Shown here: positions 44,582-53,816 of the stretch, piece after piece | Numbering within the stretch: position 1 is the first letter of the stretch | Layout of the letters: every line of letters begins with the position of its first letter | Source of the DNA: Pseudomonas japonica | GTDB lineage: Bacteria; Pseudomonadota; Gammaproteobacteria; Pseudomonadales; Pseudomonadaceae | Reading direction: 5' to 3' | Assembly: GCF_013522925.1 (NCBI RefSeq) | Contig: NZ_JAAMQU010000006.1 | Coordinates: 1 to 64,000 of the forward strand | DNA: 64,000 bases | Program-made: the position numbers and the translations under genes | The notes under the pieces: generated by a model | What the model saw: the letters and a program-made list of their open reading frames with translations, nothing else | Database searches by the model: none | What the model was told of the DNA's origin: nothing

Positions 44582-47500
44582 GCATTTCCCACTACTGCAT
44601 CGAGCGGCCGATATTTGCCTCGGTCATTTCTATCGTGATCACCCTGGCGGGCGCGGTGGCGATGCTCCAGTTGCCGGTTGCCCAATACCCGGACATCACG
44701 CCGCCGCAGATTACCGTGGCCGCCACCTACCCAGGTGCCGACGCGCAGGTGGTGGCCAATAACGTCGCAGCGCCGATCGAGCAGCAGGTCAATGGCGCGG
44801 ACAACATGATCTACATGAACTCGTCGAGCTCGGCGACAGGGAACATGACCCTCAATGTGTTCTTCGAGATAGGCACCGACCCTTCGCTGGCTCAGGTGGA
44901 TGTGCAGAACCGCGTGAACCTGGCCTTGCCGCAACTGCCCTCGGCTGTTCAAAGCCAAGGCATTCAAGTGCAGAAAAAATCCTCCGCGTTCATGATGGTA
45001 CTGGCGGTCTATTCCGCCGGGGACCGATACGACAGCACCTACGTGGCCAACTACGCCAACCTCTACATCCTCGATGCGATCAAGCGCATCCCTGGCGCCA
45101 ATCAGGCCAGCATTTTCGGCACGCCCGATTATGCGATGCGAATCTGGCTCAAGCCTGATCGCATGGCGCAGTTGGGCATCACCGCCGCTGACGTGCAAAA
45201 GGCAGTGGCCAATCAGAACCAGCAGTTTGCGGTCGGCCGTGTCGGGCAGTCCCCCACCGGCGGCGCCGTCGAGCAGTCATTCGCAGTCACTACCAAAGGA
45301 CGGCTCACCGAGCCTGCCGAATTCGAGAACATTATCTTGCGTGCCAGCAGCGATGGCGTTGCCATCGTTCGGCTCAAGGACGTGGGGCGTGCCGAGCTCG
45401 GGCAGAAAGACTATTCGCTGCGCAGCACCTATCAAGGCAAACCGGCAACGCTGATCGCGGTGTATCAGCAACCGGGTGCCAACGCCCTCGACGTCTCGGC
45501 AGCAGTGACGAAAACCTTGGCGGACATGAAGGCCACTTTTCCTCAAGGCATTGAATACAAGGTAGTGATGGACACGACCGCGTTCACTCGCGCGTCGATT
45601 GCCGAGGTTATCCATACCTTCTTCGAGGCTTTGGTGTTGGTGGTGATCGTGGTGTTTCTGTTCCTGCAGAGCCTGCGTGCCACGCTGATTCCGGTTATCG
45701 CGGTGCCGGTATCAATTGTTGGTACGTTTATAGGCATGTCGGCGTTAGGGTTCTCGGTGAACATGCTGACACTGTTTGGCATGGTGCTGGCGATCGGCAT
45801 CGTAGTGGACGACGCAATCGTGGTGGTCGAGAACGTCGAGCGCAACATGCAAGTTCACAAGATGACGCCAAAGGACGCCGCCAAACGCGCCATGGATGAG
45901 GTGGCTGGCCCAGTCGTGGCGATTGTGCTGGTGTTGTGCGCGGTGTTCATTCCGGTGGCATTCATGGGGGGTATCACGGGCCAGCTCTACAAGCAGTTCG
46001 CGATCACCATCGCGATCTCGGTGGTCATCTCCGGGCTGGTGGCCCTGACCTTGTCGCCGGCGTTGGCTGCCCTGTTGCTCAAGCCCCAGCACGGCAAGAA
46101 GAACGCTTTCTTTCGCGGGTTCGAACGCAGTTTCGAACGCCTCACCGAGGGCTACTCCCGCGCCGTGGCCTTCATGATCAAGCGTTTCGTGCTGGCCCTT
46201 CTGCTGTTTGCGGCGATGGTTGTGCTGATCCTGCTGATAGGCCAGCGCATACCCAGTGCTTTTCTGCCTCCCGAAGACCAAGGCTACCTGCTGGGCGCGG
46301 TGATCATGCCTGATGCCGCAAGCCTGGATCGCACTGGCCAGGTCGGGAAGGTTGCCAGTGACTTTTTCATGAACGACGCCGCTGTCGAAGGCGTTGCCAT
46401 CGTCAATGGCTATAGCCTGCTCGACGGCCAGAACAAGAACAACGCGGCGGCGTTTTTTGTGGGTTTCAAGGATTTTGAAGGGCGCTACCAGGATGCCGAC
46501 ACCATCGCGCAGCAAAGCGCCCCCGCAGTCATGGAAAAAGCGCGCCATGCGTTCTCGAGCGTACAAGAAGGCGTGATCGTGCCGGTCAATCCCCCGTCCA
46601 TTCCTGGCCTGGGTACCACGGGCGGCATGGAGGTATGGGTGCAAGGCAAGGGCGACGCTGGCATCAATCAGCTGGCCGAAGTGGTGGAAACGCTGATTGT
46701 GAAAGCCAAGGAGAGGCCGGAGCTTGGGGCGATAACCTCAACGTTCAATGTTTTCTCCCGACAGTTGATGGTCGATGTAGACAAGGAAAAAGCCGAAAGC
46801 CTTGGCGTACCGGTGGAAGAGGTCTACAGCACGATGCAGACCATGTTCGGCTCCCTGTATGTGTCGCAATTCAACAAGTTCAGCCGGCTGTGGCAGGTTA
46901 TTCTCCAGGCCGAGCCCGCCTATCGGCTCAAGGCCGAGGACCTGCAGCAAATCTATGTACGCAGCACCAATCTTGGGATGGTGCCGCTCAAGGCGCTGCT
47001 GACGACCCGCTACATTACCGGCCCCGACCTTCTTACGCGCTTCAATAACTTCCCCGCCGTGAAACTCACCGCCAACCCCGCCCCTGGCTACAGTTCTGGC
47101 CAGGCGCTCGCGGCACTGGAGGAAATCAGCGCTGAAATCATGACCAATGATTATTCACTGGCGTTGAGCGGCGAAGCGTTCGAAGAGAAAAAAAGCGGAG
47201 GCGCTTCCTCTCAAGTCTTTCTCTTTGGCCTGGTAATGGTGTTCCTTATCCTGGCCGCGCAGTACGAGAAGTGGTCGCTCCCCGTCGGCGTACTGCTTGC
47301 TGTGCCCTTTGCATTGTTTGGCGCGCTGCTCGCTGTGCTTATCCGCGGGCTGAGTAATGATGTTTACTTCCAGATCGGCCTGACCATGCTAGTAGCCCTG
47401 GCCGCGAAGAACGCGATCCTGATCTTCGAGTTTGCAGTACTTAACAGGGAAAACGGCATGTCCGCCTATGACGCTGCCATGGTCGCGGCCAAGGAACGCT

Positions 47501-47787
47501 TGCGGCCCATCGTGATGACGTCCCTGGCGTTCATCCTTGGCTGCGTACCGCTGGCCATCGCCGTGGGCGCATCCGAGAACAGCCGCCACTCCATCGGCAC
47601 GGGGGTTATCGGCGGGATGCTGGCGGCCACGGCTATCGCGATCTTTTTCATCCCCATGTTCTACTACCTGGCCGAGCGGATGTTCGGGAAAAAAGACGTT
47701 GCGCCTACGGTGGATCAATCGGAGCGGAGCACCGGCTTTGCACCGCTCCCTCACGGGGCAGTAGAGAACCGGCCCAGGGAGGAGTGA
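44578..47787 (+). CDS. RND multidrug efflux pump, HAE1 family
   Basis: A 1069-residue inner-membrane proton/drug antiporter of the AcrB/MexB type. The N-terminus ISHYCIERPIFASVISIVIT, the twelve helices with two large periplasmic loops, and the proton-relay aspartates in helix 4 (GMVLAIGIVVDDAIVVVENV) are all present. It should export hydrophobic or amphipathic compounds. Complete tripartite operon with the adaptor (4-bp overlap) and an OprM-type channel (one base apart). Exact drug range cannot be read from sequence. Confidence 0.96.
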   Translation: MSISHYCIERPIFASVISIVITLAGAVAMLQLPVAQYPDITPPQITVAATYPGADAQVVANNVAAPIEQQVNGADNMIYMNSSSSATGNMTLNVFFEIGTDPSLAQVDVQNRVNLALPQLPSAVQSQGIQVQKKSSAFMMVLAVYSAGDRYDSTYVANYANLYILDAIKRIPGANQASIFGTPDYAMRIWLKPDRMAQLGITAADVQKAVANQNQQFAVGRVGQSPTGGAVEQSFAVTTKGRLTEPAEFENIILRASSDGVAIVRLKDVGRAELGQKDYSLRSTYQGKPATLIAVYQQPGANALDVSAAVTKTLADMKATFPQGIEYKVVMDTTAFTRASIAEVIHTFFEALVLVVIVVFLFLQSLRATLIPVIAVPVSIVGTFIGMSALGFSVNMLTLFGMVLAIGIVVDDAIVVVENVERNMQVHKMTPKDAAKRAMDEVAGPVVAIVLVLCAVFIPVAFMGGITGQLYKQFAITIAISVVISGLVALTLSPALAALLLKPQHGKKNAFFRGFERSFERLTEGYSRAVAFMIKRFVLALLLFAAMVVLILLIGQRIPSAFLPPEDQGYLLGAVIMPDAASLDRTGQVGKVASDFFMNDAAVEGVAIVNGYSLLDGQNKNNAAAFFVGFKDFEGRYQDADTIAQQSAPAVMEKARHAFSSVQEGVIVPVNPPSIPGLGTTGGMEVWVQGKGDAGINQLAEVVETLIVKAKERPELGAITSTFNVFSRQLMVDVDKEKAESLGVPVEEVYSTMQTMFGSLYVSQFNKFSRLWQVILQAEPAYRLKAEDLQQIYVRSTNLGMVPLKALLTTRYITGPDLLTRFNNFPAVKLTANPAPGYSSGQALAALEEISAEIMTNDYSLALSGEAFEEKKSGGASSQVFLFGLVMVFLILAAQYEKWSLPVGVLLAVPFALFGALLAVLIRGLSNDVYFQIGLTMLVALAAKNAILIFEFAVLNRENGMSAYDAAMVAAKERLRPIVMTSLAFILGCVPLAIAVGASENSRHSIGTGVIGGMLAATAIAIFFIPMFYYLAERMFGKKDVAPTVDQSERSTGFAPLPHGAVENRPREE

Positions 47788-47788
47788 C

Positions 47789-49228
47789 ATGCGCCAACCT
47801 TCGGCCCTGCTGCTATGTGTGATCCTGCCCGGGTGTACGGTGGGCCCCGACTACCAGCACCCGGCTATTGAAATCCCGGCGAGCTACCGTTATGCCGAAT
47901 ACGAAGCAAAGGATTTATCCAACACACAATGGTGGGAGCAGTTCCAGGACCCTGTTCTGAACGAACTGATTCGCAGCGCGTTGCTGGAAAACAAAGACAT
48001 CAAGATCGCCGCTGCAAGGGTAGAAGAGTTTCAAGGCCGCTATGGCGAAGTTCGATCGCTGATGTTTCCCCAAGCCGGGTTCGATGGAGTGGCTCAGCGC
48101 AGCCGAGCCCCCAGAAGCAATGGCCCGGTACCCTTGGACGCTTCCATAGACCCGGTTTACAAAAACTACCAGGCCGTTCTCAGCGTGAACTGGGAGCTCG
48201 ACATCTGGGGCCGCCTGAGGCGCTTGAACGAATCCGCCCGTGCTGACTTGCTGGCATCGGAGGAAGGACGCCGCAGCGTGATACTCAGCCTGGTGTCGTC
48301 TGTGGCCTCAAGCTACGTCACCCTTCGTGATCTCGACAGGGAACTGGACATTGCCCGCACCACGGCAAACGTGCGGCGTGACTCCTACGAAATTTTCAAA
48401 ATGCGCTTTGGCGCCGGGACCATTTCGGAAATGGAACTGGCGCAAAATCAGTCCGAATACGAGCGCACCCAGGCTTCCGTGGCCCAACTCGAGCCTCTGG
48501 TCGCACAACAGGAAAACGCCCTGGCATTACTGCTTGGGCGCAATCCTGGCCCTGTGCTGCGGGGGCGCGACCTGGCGCAACTGACGCTGCCTGCAGTGCC
48601 TGCCGGTTTACCGTCGGACCTGCTGCAACGGCGCCCGGACCTGCGCCAGGCCGAGTTGAACCTGATCTCGGCGAATGCCCAGATCGGAGCGGCCAAGGCT
48701 CAATACTTTCCAGCGATTTCGCTAACGGGCGTGCTGGGCTCGGTAAGTAGCCAGCTTTCCAACCTGTTCACCGGGCCGGCTGCCACCTGGTCCTACGGCG
48801 TTGGCGCGAGCCTGCCGATCTTCACGGCTGGCGGGATCGCCGGGCAGGTCCAACAAGCCGAAGCCGTTCAGCAACAAGCGCTGCTCAGCTACCAGAAGGC
48901 CGTTCAATCGTCCTTCAGCGACGTGGAAAACGCGCTTGTCTCTTCCAGCAAATCCCGCGAGCAGATGGCCTCCCAAGCGCGTCAGGTTGAAGCGTTAAGC
49001 ACTTACGCCCGATACGCCCGCTTACGCTACGACAACGGTTACACCAGCTATATCGAGGTACTGGATGCCGAACGGAGCCTGTTCGATGCTCAACTGAGTT
49101 ACACCCGCACGCGAGGCAGGGTTTTTACTTCAATGATCGATTTGTATAAGGCAACCGGCGGGGGATGGGTAGCCGAGGCAGCAGATTTGTCGGCAGCTGA
49201 CGAAAGCGCTTCAAATAATACACCGTAG
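47789..49228 (+). CDS. RND efflux outer-membrane channel, OprM/NodT family
   Basis: A 479-residue outer-membrane lipoprotein (lipobox-type start ILPGCTVGPDYQHP) with two OEP repeats, the second including LPSDLLQRRPDLRQAELNLI, a hallmark of the family. It forms the exit duct of the tripartite pump. GAGGAG precedes the ATG, and it starts one base after the pump stop codon. The C-terminal end is normal. Confidence 0.94.
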   Translation: MRQPSALLLCVILPGCTVGPDYQHPAIEIPASYRYAEYEAKDLSNTQWWEQFQDPVLNELIRSALLENKDIKIAAARVEEFQGRYGEVRSLMFPQAGFDGVAQRSRAPRSNGPVPLDASIDPVYKNYQAVLSVNWELDIWGRLRRLNESARADLLASEEGRRSVILSLVSSVASSYVTLRDLDRELDIARTTANVRRDSYEIFKMRFGAGTISEMELAQNQSEYERTQASVAQLEPLVAQQENALALLLGRNPGPVLRGRDLAQLTLPAVPAGLPSDLLQRRPDLRQAELNLISANAQIGAAKAQYFPAISLTGVLGSVSSQLSNLFTGPAATWSYGVGASLPIFTAGGIAGQVQQAEAVQQQALLSYQKAVQSSFSDVENALVSSSKSREQMASQARQVEALSTYARYARLRYDNGYTSYIEVLDAERSLFDAQLSYTRTRGRVFTSMIDLYKATGGGWVAEAADLSAADESASNNTP

Positions 49229-49323
49229 GCAGAAAAGTTGGCTGGGCAGTTCGTCATCCACTTCATTTCCAAGTGAAAGCCCAAGTGCCGCAAACGCGCC
49301 AGCAGCGTTCGATGCAATCATGA

Positions 49324-50283
49324 TTAGCTGATCAAACCTGTCAGCTCATTGCGCTCACGCTCATTCAACAGTGAACCGAACCCTGCGAGCGCATTATCAG
49401 CCATATATTGTGGATTGCTTGTCCCTGGAATCACGCAGGTTACCGAGGGGTGGGATATCAGAAACTTCAGTGCCAATTGAGCCCAACTGGTCGCCCCGAC
49501 CTCGGGGGCCCAGGCGGGCAGTGGCGTTCCTTGCAAGCGCGAAAGCAAACCACCTCCCCCAAAGGGACGATTACACAGTACGGCCACACCGCGCTCGGAA
49601 CACAGTGGCAAGATCCGGTTTTCTGCGGCACGGTCATCCAAAGCATAGTTGATCTGCAAAAAGTCCAGGGCCTCTGCTTTGATCACTGCTTCAACGTCGC
49701 TATACGCCGAAGATGTGTAATGGCTGATGCCGATATACCGGATACGCCCCTCCTCTTTCCAGCGCCTGAGTGTCGGCAGATGGGTCTTCCAGTCCACCAG
49801 GTTATGAACCTGCATCAGATCAATACGCTCGGTTTGCAGCAGCTTGAAAGACCGCTCCATTTGGGCGATTCCCTCGGCTCGACCCTGCGTCCAAACCTTC
49901 GTGGCGAGAAAGGCCGACGATTGCGTGGTGTTCGCCGATAACAGGTCGCCAGTGGTTTGCTCGGCGCGCCCATACATGGGTGAACTATCGATTACAGATC
50001 CCCCTCTGTCGAACAACGCATCGAGCACGCCGGGCAGATTTTCGTACGTAGCAGAGGAAGGTTGCACATCGAACCCGCGGTAAGTACCGAGCCCAATGAC
50101 GGGTAACGGTTCGTTGCTCGACGGTATAGGGCGACTGAGCATTTTCTGACCTTGCGTAGGCACGCGTATATCTCCCCAAGCCCGACCGAAGGGCACTGAG
50201 CTCGCGGCCACCGCAACCGCTTGGATGAACGACCTGCGTGTAATATTCAGCGGGGGCGGACCTGGATAATTCCTCGTAATCAT
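49324..50283 (-). CDS. Tat-exported aldo/keto reductase
   Basis: A 319-residue protein with an N-terminal twin-arginine signal (ITRRSFIQAVAVAASSVP) and an aldo/keto reductase domain: GGSVIDSSPMYG carries the Asp and Tyr, ATKVW the Lys, MQVHNLVDW the His. Tat export fits a protein folded with its cofactor, but a periplasmic NADPH enzyme is odd, and the natural electron source is unclear. ATG 50283 follows GAGG by nine bases; an upstream in-frame extension to 50490 would bury the Tat signal, so I reject it. Divergent from the NTP/NDP-exchanger-like gene. Confidence 0.88.
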   Translation of the reverse strand: MITRNYPGPPPLNITRRSFIQAVAVAASSVPFGRAWGDIRVPTQGQKMLSRPIPSSNEPLPVIGLGTYRGFDVQPSSATYENLPGVLDALFDRGGSVIDSSPMYGRAEQTTGDLLSANTTQSSAFLATKVWTQGRAEGIAQMERSFKLLQTERIDLMQVHNLVDWKTHLPTLRRWKEEGRIRYIGISHYTSSAYSDVEAVIKAEALDFLQINYALDDRAAENRILPLCSERGVAVLCNRPFGGGGLLSRLQGTPLPAWAPEVGATSWAQLALKFLISHPSVTCVIPGTSNPQYMADNALAGFGSLLNERERNELTGLIS

Positions 50284-50460
50284 GGAAAAACGCCTCGCTA
50301 CGTTGCTCACACCACCATAGACGCTTAAAGGAGCGCCTGAAGTTTCCCTGTGAACATTACTGTCGCTCCCAGGCAATACGCCCCCACCGCCTGCAGGCGG
50401 AACAGGCCATTTGATGGGGCCACTGCCGTTTATCGGTTGCGCATCACCAGAGTAAAAAGT

Positions 50461-51756
50461 ATGGCAACGATCAGTAAGCGAGCAGGACAAGCGATCAACA
50501 CTTTGCCAGGCGAACTGCGCCCCGCGCTCGCCGGGTTCGCCTTTTTTTTGTGCCTGTTCAGCGGCTATTTCATGCTACGGCCCATTCGCGAGGCCATGGG
50601 CATTCAAGGCGGGGTCGATAATCTGCAATGGTTGTTCACCGCAACGTTCCTGCTGATGCTTATCGCGGTGCCCTTTTTCGGCTGGCTCAGTTCTGTCATG
50701 CCACGGGCCCGGTTTATTGATGGTGTGTATGGAGTATTCGCCCTGAACCTCATCGCCTTTGCCATGATGTTCACCGTGCACCCTGACAGCCTTTGGCTGG
50801 CCCGAACGTTCTATGTCTGGATCTCCGTGTATAACCTGTTCGTTGTGTCAGTGGCGTGGAGCCTGATGGCCGACGTGTTCGACAATGCCCAGGCGCGGCG
50901 CCTTTTTGCCTTTATTGCCGCAGGTTCGAGTGTAGGGGGGCTACTGGGGCCAATGGCCAGTGCGCTGCTGGTCAATGTTCTTGGCCAGGCCGGGCTGGTG
51001 CTGACGAGCGCCCTGTTGCTGCTGGTCACCCTGGCGCTCAAGCGTTACCTGCTGACATGGCGGGCATCAGGCGGTGCAGGACGCCCTGGTGCTGTGCCCA
51101 CCGAAAACCCAAGGCATCCTGTGCCCGGTAGCCCGTTCAGTGGTCTGACCCGCATTGTTAGCTCTCCTTATCTGCGGATGGTTTGCCTGTTTGTGCTACT
51201 GCTGGCCACGACGAGCACCTTTTTGTATTTCGAGCAGGCACGCCTGGTTTCGCTTCGATTCCCTACTCGCGAGGAACAAGTGCGTGTCTTTGGCCTCATC
51301 GATTTCACCGTGCAGGTAGGCGCACTGGCAACGCAGCTATTCATCACAGGGCGGATCGCTCAGCGGTTTGGCTTGAGTAGCCTGCTGGTAGTTGTACCAG
51401 CACTGGTATGCGCAGGGTTCATTGGCCTTGCCTTGCTACCCAGTTTCGCCCTGCTCGCCGCCTTGATGATTGTGCGCCGGATCGGTGAGTACGCGTTTAT
51501 CCGTCCCGGGCGCGAGATGCTGTTCGCCCCGTTGGATGCCGAAACGAAGTACAAGGCGAAAAGCTTTATCGACACCTTGGTGTACCGCGCCGGCGACGCG
51601 ATCAGCGGCTGGGCCAGAAGCGCATTCGACCTATCGGCCCACGGGGCCTTGTTGGCGGCTGTGGTCGGCGCACTTTGCGCAGGCTTGTGGGCATGGAGTG
51701 GGTGGTATCTCGCACGGCAACGTGCCCGTACGATAGCCCGCCATGTCGAAGATTGA
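50461..51756 (+). CDS. MFS-type membrane protein, NTP/NDP-exchanger-like
   Basis: A 431-residue protein with eleven or twelve hydrophobic helices. FLCLFSGYFMLRPIREAMG near the start and SVAWSLMADVFDNAQARRLF in the middle match the bacterial ATP/ADP-translocase-like family known from intracellular parasites but also found in free-living proteobacteria, where its substrate is not known. I start at ATG 50461, since the family N-terminus lies there; the Shine-Dalgarno is weak. A hairpin (51813-51842) follows the gene. Confidence 0.82.
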   Translation: MATISKRAGQAINTLPGELRPALAGFAFFLCLFSGYFMLRPIREAMGIQGGVDNLQWLFTATFLLMLIAVPFFGWLSSVMPRARFIDGVYGVFALNLIAFAMMFTVHPDSLWLARTFYVWISVYNLFVVSVAWSLMADVFDNAQARRLFAFIAAGSSVGGLLGPMASALLVNVLGQAGLVLTSALLLLVTLALKRYLLTWRASGGAGRPGAVPTENPRHPVPGSPFSGLTRIVSSPYLRMVCLFVLLLATTSTFLYFEQARLVSLRFPTREEQVRVFGLIDFTVQVGALATQLFITGRIAQRFGLSSLLVVVPALVCAGFIGLALLPSFALLAALMIVRRIGEYAFIRPGREMLFAPLDAETKYKAKSFIDTLVYRAGDAISGWARSAFDLSAHGALLAAVVGALCAGLWAWSGWYLARQRARTIARHVED

Positions 51757-51812
51757 AGCTTTTGAGGTTTCGCTGGCTTGACCGGTAACAGATAGTTGTT
51801 CATCCGCCATGC

Positions 51813-51842
51813 CGTAGGGTTCATCAGGTCGTGGACCCTACG
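51813..51842 (+). terminator. Hairpin downstream of the NTP/NDP-exchanger-like gene
   Basis: CGTAGGGT (51813-51820) pairs perfectly with ACCCTACG (51835-51842), followed by a pyrimidine-rich run (TTCCCTTCTCC). Probable terminator, before the promoter region of the ABC operon. Confidence 0.6.
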
Positions 51843-51995
51843 TTCCCTTCTCCTGATACCTCAAAACAAAGCGGCAGGTCTCTACAATTGCGGGTAATTT
51901 GCCGGAAACCCGTCAATCCGCAAGCTCCCTCCCGGCAATTCGCCCGCCCATAATGTGCCTATAACAATAAGGGGCTCCCCCGAATCGAGAAGGCC

Positions 51996-52961
51996 ATGTT
52001 CAAGGACCATATCGTTAAAGCACGTGCCACCGACAACGTCGCGTTCATGGGGTCGGTCGCGGTGGTGATATTCGCGGTTACCTTGCTCGCCGGCCTGGGC
52101 GAAAGTGGCTTGGCCCGGCTGATGGGGCCGATACTGCTGGACCTCAAGGCACCGCTGGCACGGGACATCGCCGTTGCGGGGACCTTTACCGTCACGCTGG
52201 TGCTCAACCTGTTCATTCTCGGTCGCTTCCCCCTCCGGGCGCAGATCGTGACGGTGTGGTGCGAGCTGCTGGTGCTGTTTCTGCTGTTCTTCGATACCTT
52301 CAACCTGTCCTACAGCTTTATCGCGACCAAAGTGGGCTTCATGATCACCCAAGGGGTGTTCACCACCGTCTACGTGTCGGCGATTTCCATTGCCATCGCC
52401 TTCGTGCTGGCGCTGCTGGGCGCCACGGCGCGGTTGTCCGCGAACGGATTCGCCATAGCCATCGCCAGCTTCTATACCTCCTTCTTTCGCGGCGTGCCCC
52501 TGCTGATCCAGATCTACCTCATCTATCTCGGCATTCCGCAGCTGGGCTATGTGGTGGGCGCGGTGCCGGCGGGGATACTGGCGCTGTCGTTGTGCTATGG
52601 CGCCTACATGACCGAGATCTTTCGGGCGGGCATCAGCAGCATCTCCCGGGGCCAGTGGGAAGCGTCCAGGGCCATTGGCCTTACGCCTTTCCAGACCATG
52701 ACGCGGGTGATCCTGCCGCAGTCCATGCGCCTGATCATCCCGCCTACGGGCAACCAGTTCATTTCCATGCTCAAGGACAGTTCGCTGGTGTCGGTGATCG
52801 GCGTGTGGGAATTGATGTTCCTGGCCCGTACCCAAGGCCGCGCCGAGTTTCGCCACCTCGAAATGCTGATCACCGCGGCCGTGCTCTATTGGCTGCTGTC
52901 GATCGTGCTGGAAACCGTCCAGGCCCGCCTGGAAAAGCACTTCAACCGCGCACACCGCTGA
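51996..52961 (+). CDS. Polar amino acid-type ABC transporter permease
   Basis: A 321-residue permease. Two or three extra hydrophobic helices fill the first 110 residues, followed by the HisM/GlnP-type domain with the EAA loop (QWEASRAIGLTPFQTMTRVI) that docks the ATPase. Only one permease gene is present, so the transporter is probably a homodimer. First gene of a five-gene operon: permease, ATPase (10 bp apart), binding protein, FAD oxidase and Lrp regulator. Confidence 0.92.
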   Translation: MFKDHIVKARATDNVAFMGSVAVVIFAVTLLAGLGESGLARLMGPILLDLKAPLARDIAVAGTFTVTLVLNLFILGRFPLRAQIVTVWCELLVLFLLFFDTFNLSYSFIATKVGFMITQGVFTTVYVSAISIAIAFVLALLGATARLSANGFAIAIASFYTSFFRGVPLLIQIYLIYLGIPQLGYVVGAVPAGILALSLCYGAYMTEIFRAGISSISRGQWEASRAIGLTPFQTMTRVILPQSMRLIIPPTGNQFISMLKDSSLVSVIGVWELMFLARTQGRAEFRHLEMLITAAVLYWLLSIVLETVQARLEKHFNRAHR

Positions 52962-52970
52962 GGGCACAGC

Positions 52971-53741
52971 ATGAACCAGGCGTTCGCTTCTCAAGCCCCC
53001 GTGGCCCCAGCCGCGATTTCCATCCAGGGGTTGCACAAGTGGTTTGGCGATTTTCATGTACTGGACGGCATCGAGCTGCAGATCCAGAGCGGTGAGATTG
53101 TGGTGGTCTGTGGTCCTTCGGGGTCCGGCAAGTCCACCCTGATTCGCTGCCTGAACCTGCTCGAGGATTTTCAGAAAGGGGCCGTGGTGATCAACGGCAC
53201 GCCGCTCACCCGCAGCGGTGCCTGCGTGGCCAAAATAAGGCGACAGGTTGGCATGGTGTTTCAGCAGTTCAACCTGTTCCCGCACATGACCGTGCTGGAC
53301 AACCTCATGCTCGGGCCACGGCTGGTGAGCAAGCTGAGCAAGGCTCAGGCGCAGGCTTTGGCCTACGAGTACCTGGAGCGCGTGCGCATACGCGAGCAGG
53401 CGGACAAGTTCCCGGCGCAATTATCCGGCGGCCAGCAGCAGCGGGTCGCCATCGCCCGGGCCTTGTGCATGCGCCCTCGCATCCTGCTGTTCGATGAGCC
53501 TACCTCGGCGCTAGACCCGGAAATGGTCAAGGAAGTGCTGGATGTGATGGGCGAGCTGGCGCACGACGGGATCACCATGCTCTGCGTGACCCACGAAATG
53601 GGGTTTGCCCGCCGGGTCGCGAACCGGATCATTTTCATGGACCAGGGCAGCATCATCGAACAAGCGAGCCCGGACGATTTCTTCGACAACCCCCGCCACC
53701 CAAGGGCGCGGGAATTCCTGTCGCAGATCCTCAACCACTGA
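52971..53741 (+). CDS. Amino acid-type ABC transporter ATP-binding protein
   Basis: A 256-residue ATPase of the GlnQ/HisP type with all core motifs: Walker A GPSGSGKST, Q-loop GMVFQQFNLFPHMT, signature LSGGQQQRVAIARAL, Walker B ILLFDEPTSALDPE and the switch His in CVTHEMGF. It energises uptake with the preceding permease and the following binding protein. Confidence 0.96.
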   Translation: MNQAFASQAPVAPAAISIQGLHKWFGDFHVLDGIELQIQSGEIVVVCGPSGSGKSTLIRCLNLLEDFQKGAVVINGTPLTRSGACVAKIRRQVGMVFQQFNLFPHMTVLDNLMLGPRLVSKLSKAQAQALAYEYLERVRIREQADKFPAQLSGGQQQRVAIARALCMRPRILLFDEPTSALDPEMVKEVLDVMGELAHDGITMLCVTHEMGFARRVANRIIFMDQGSIIEQASPDDFFDNPRHPRAREFLSQILNH

Positions 53742-53755
53742 GGGCCAGCGGCCCT
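53741..53755 (+). promoter_or_regulatory. Intra-operon hairpin before the binding-protein gene
   Basis: AGGGCC (53741-53746) and GGCCCT (53750-53755) form a perfect six-base stem with a three-base loop right at the ATPase stop codon. Hairpins at this position often protect or differentially process the transcript so that more binding protein than transporter is made. Confidence 0.4.
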
Positions 53756-53816
53756 TGAATAGCCACCGCACAACAAAAACAACACTCGCAAACCCGAGAA
53801 CCCTGGAGGCTTACCC

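Noticed and set aside
50284..50490. Longer N-terminus for the Tat-exported aldo/keto reductase
   Set aside because: It would place the twin-arginine signal inside the protein and prevent export.
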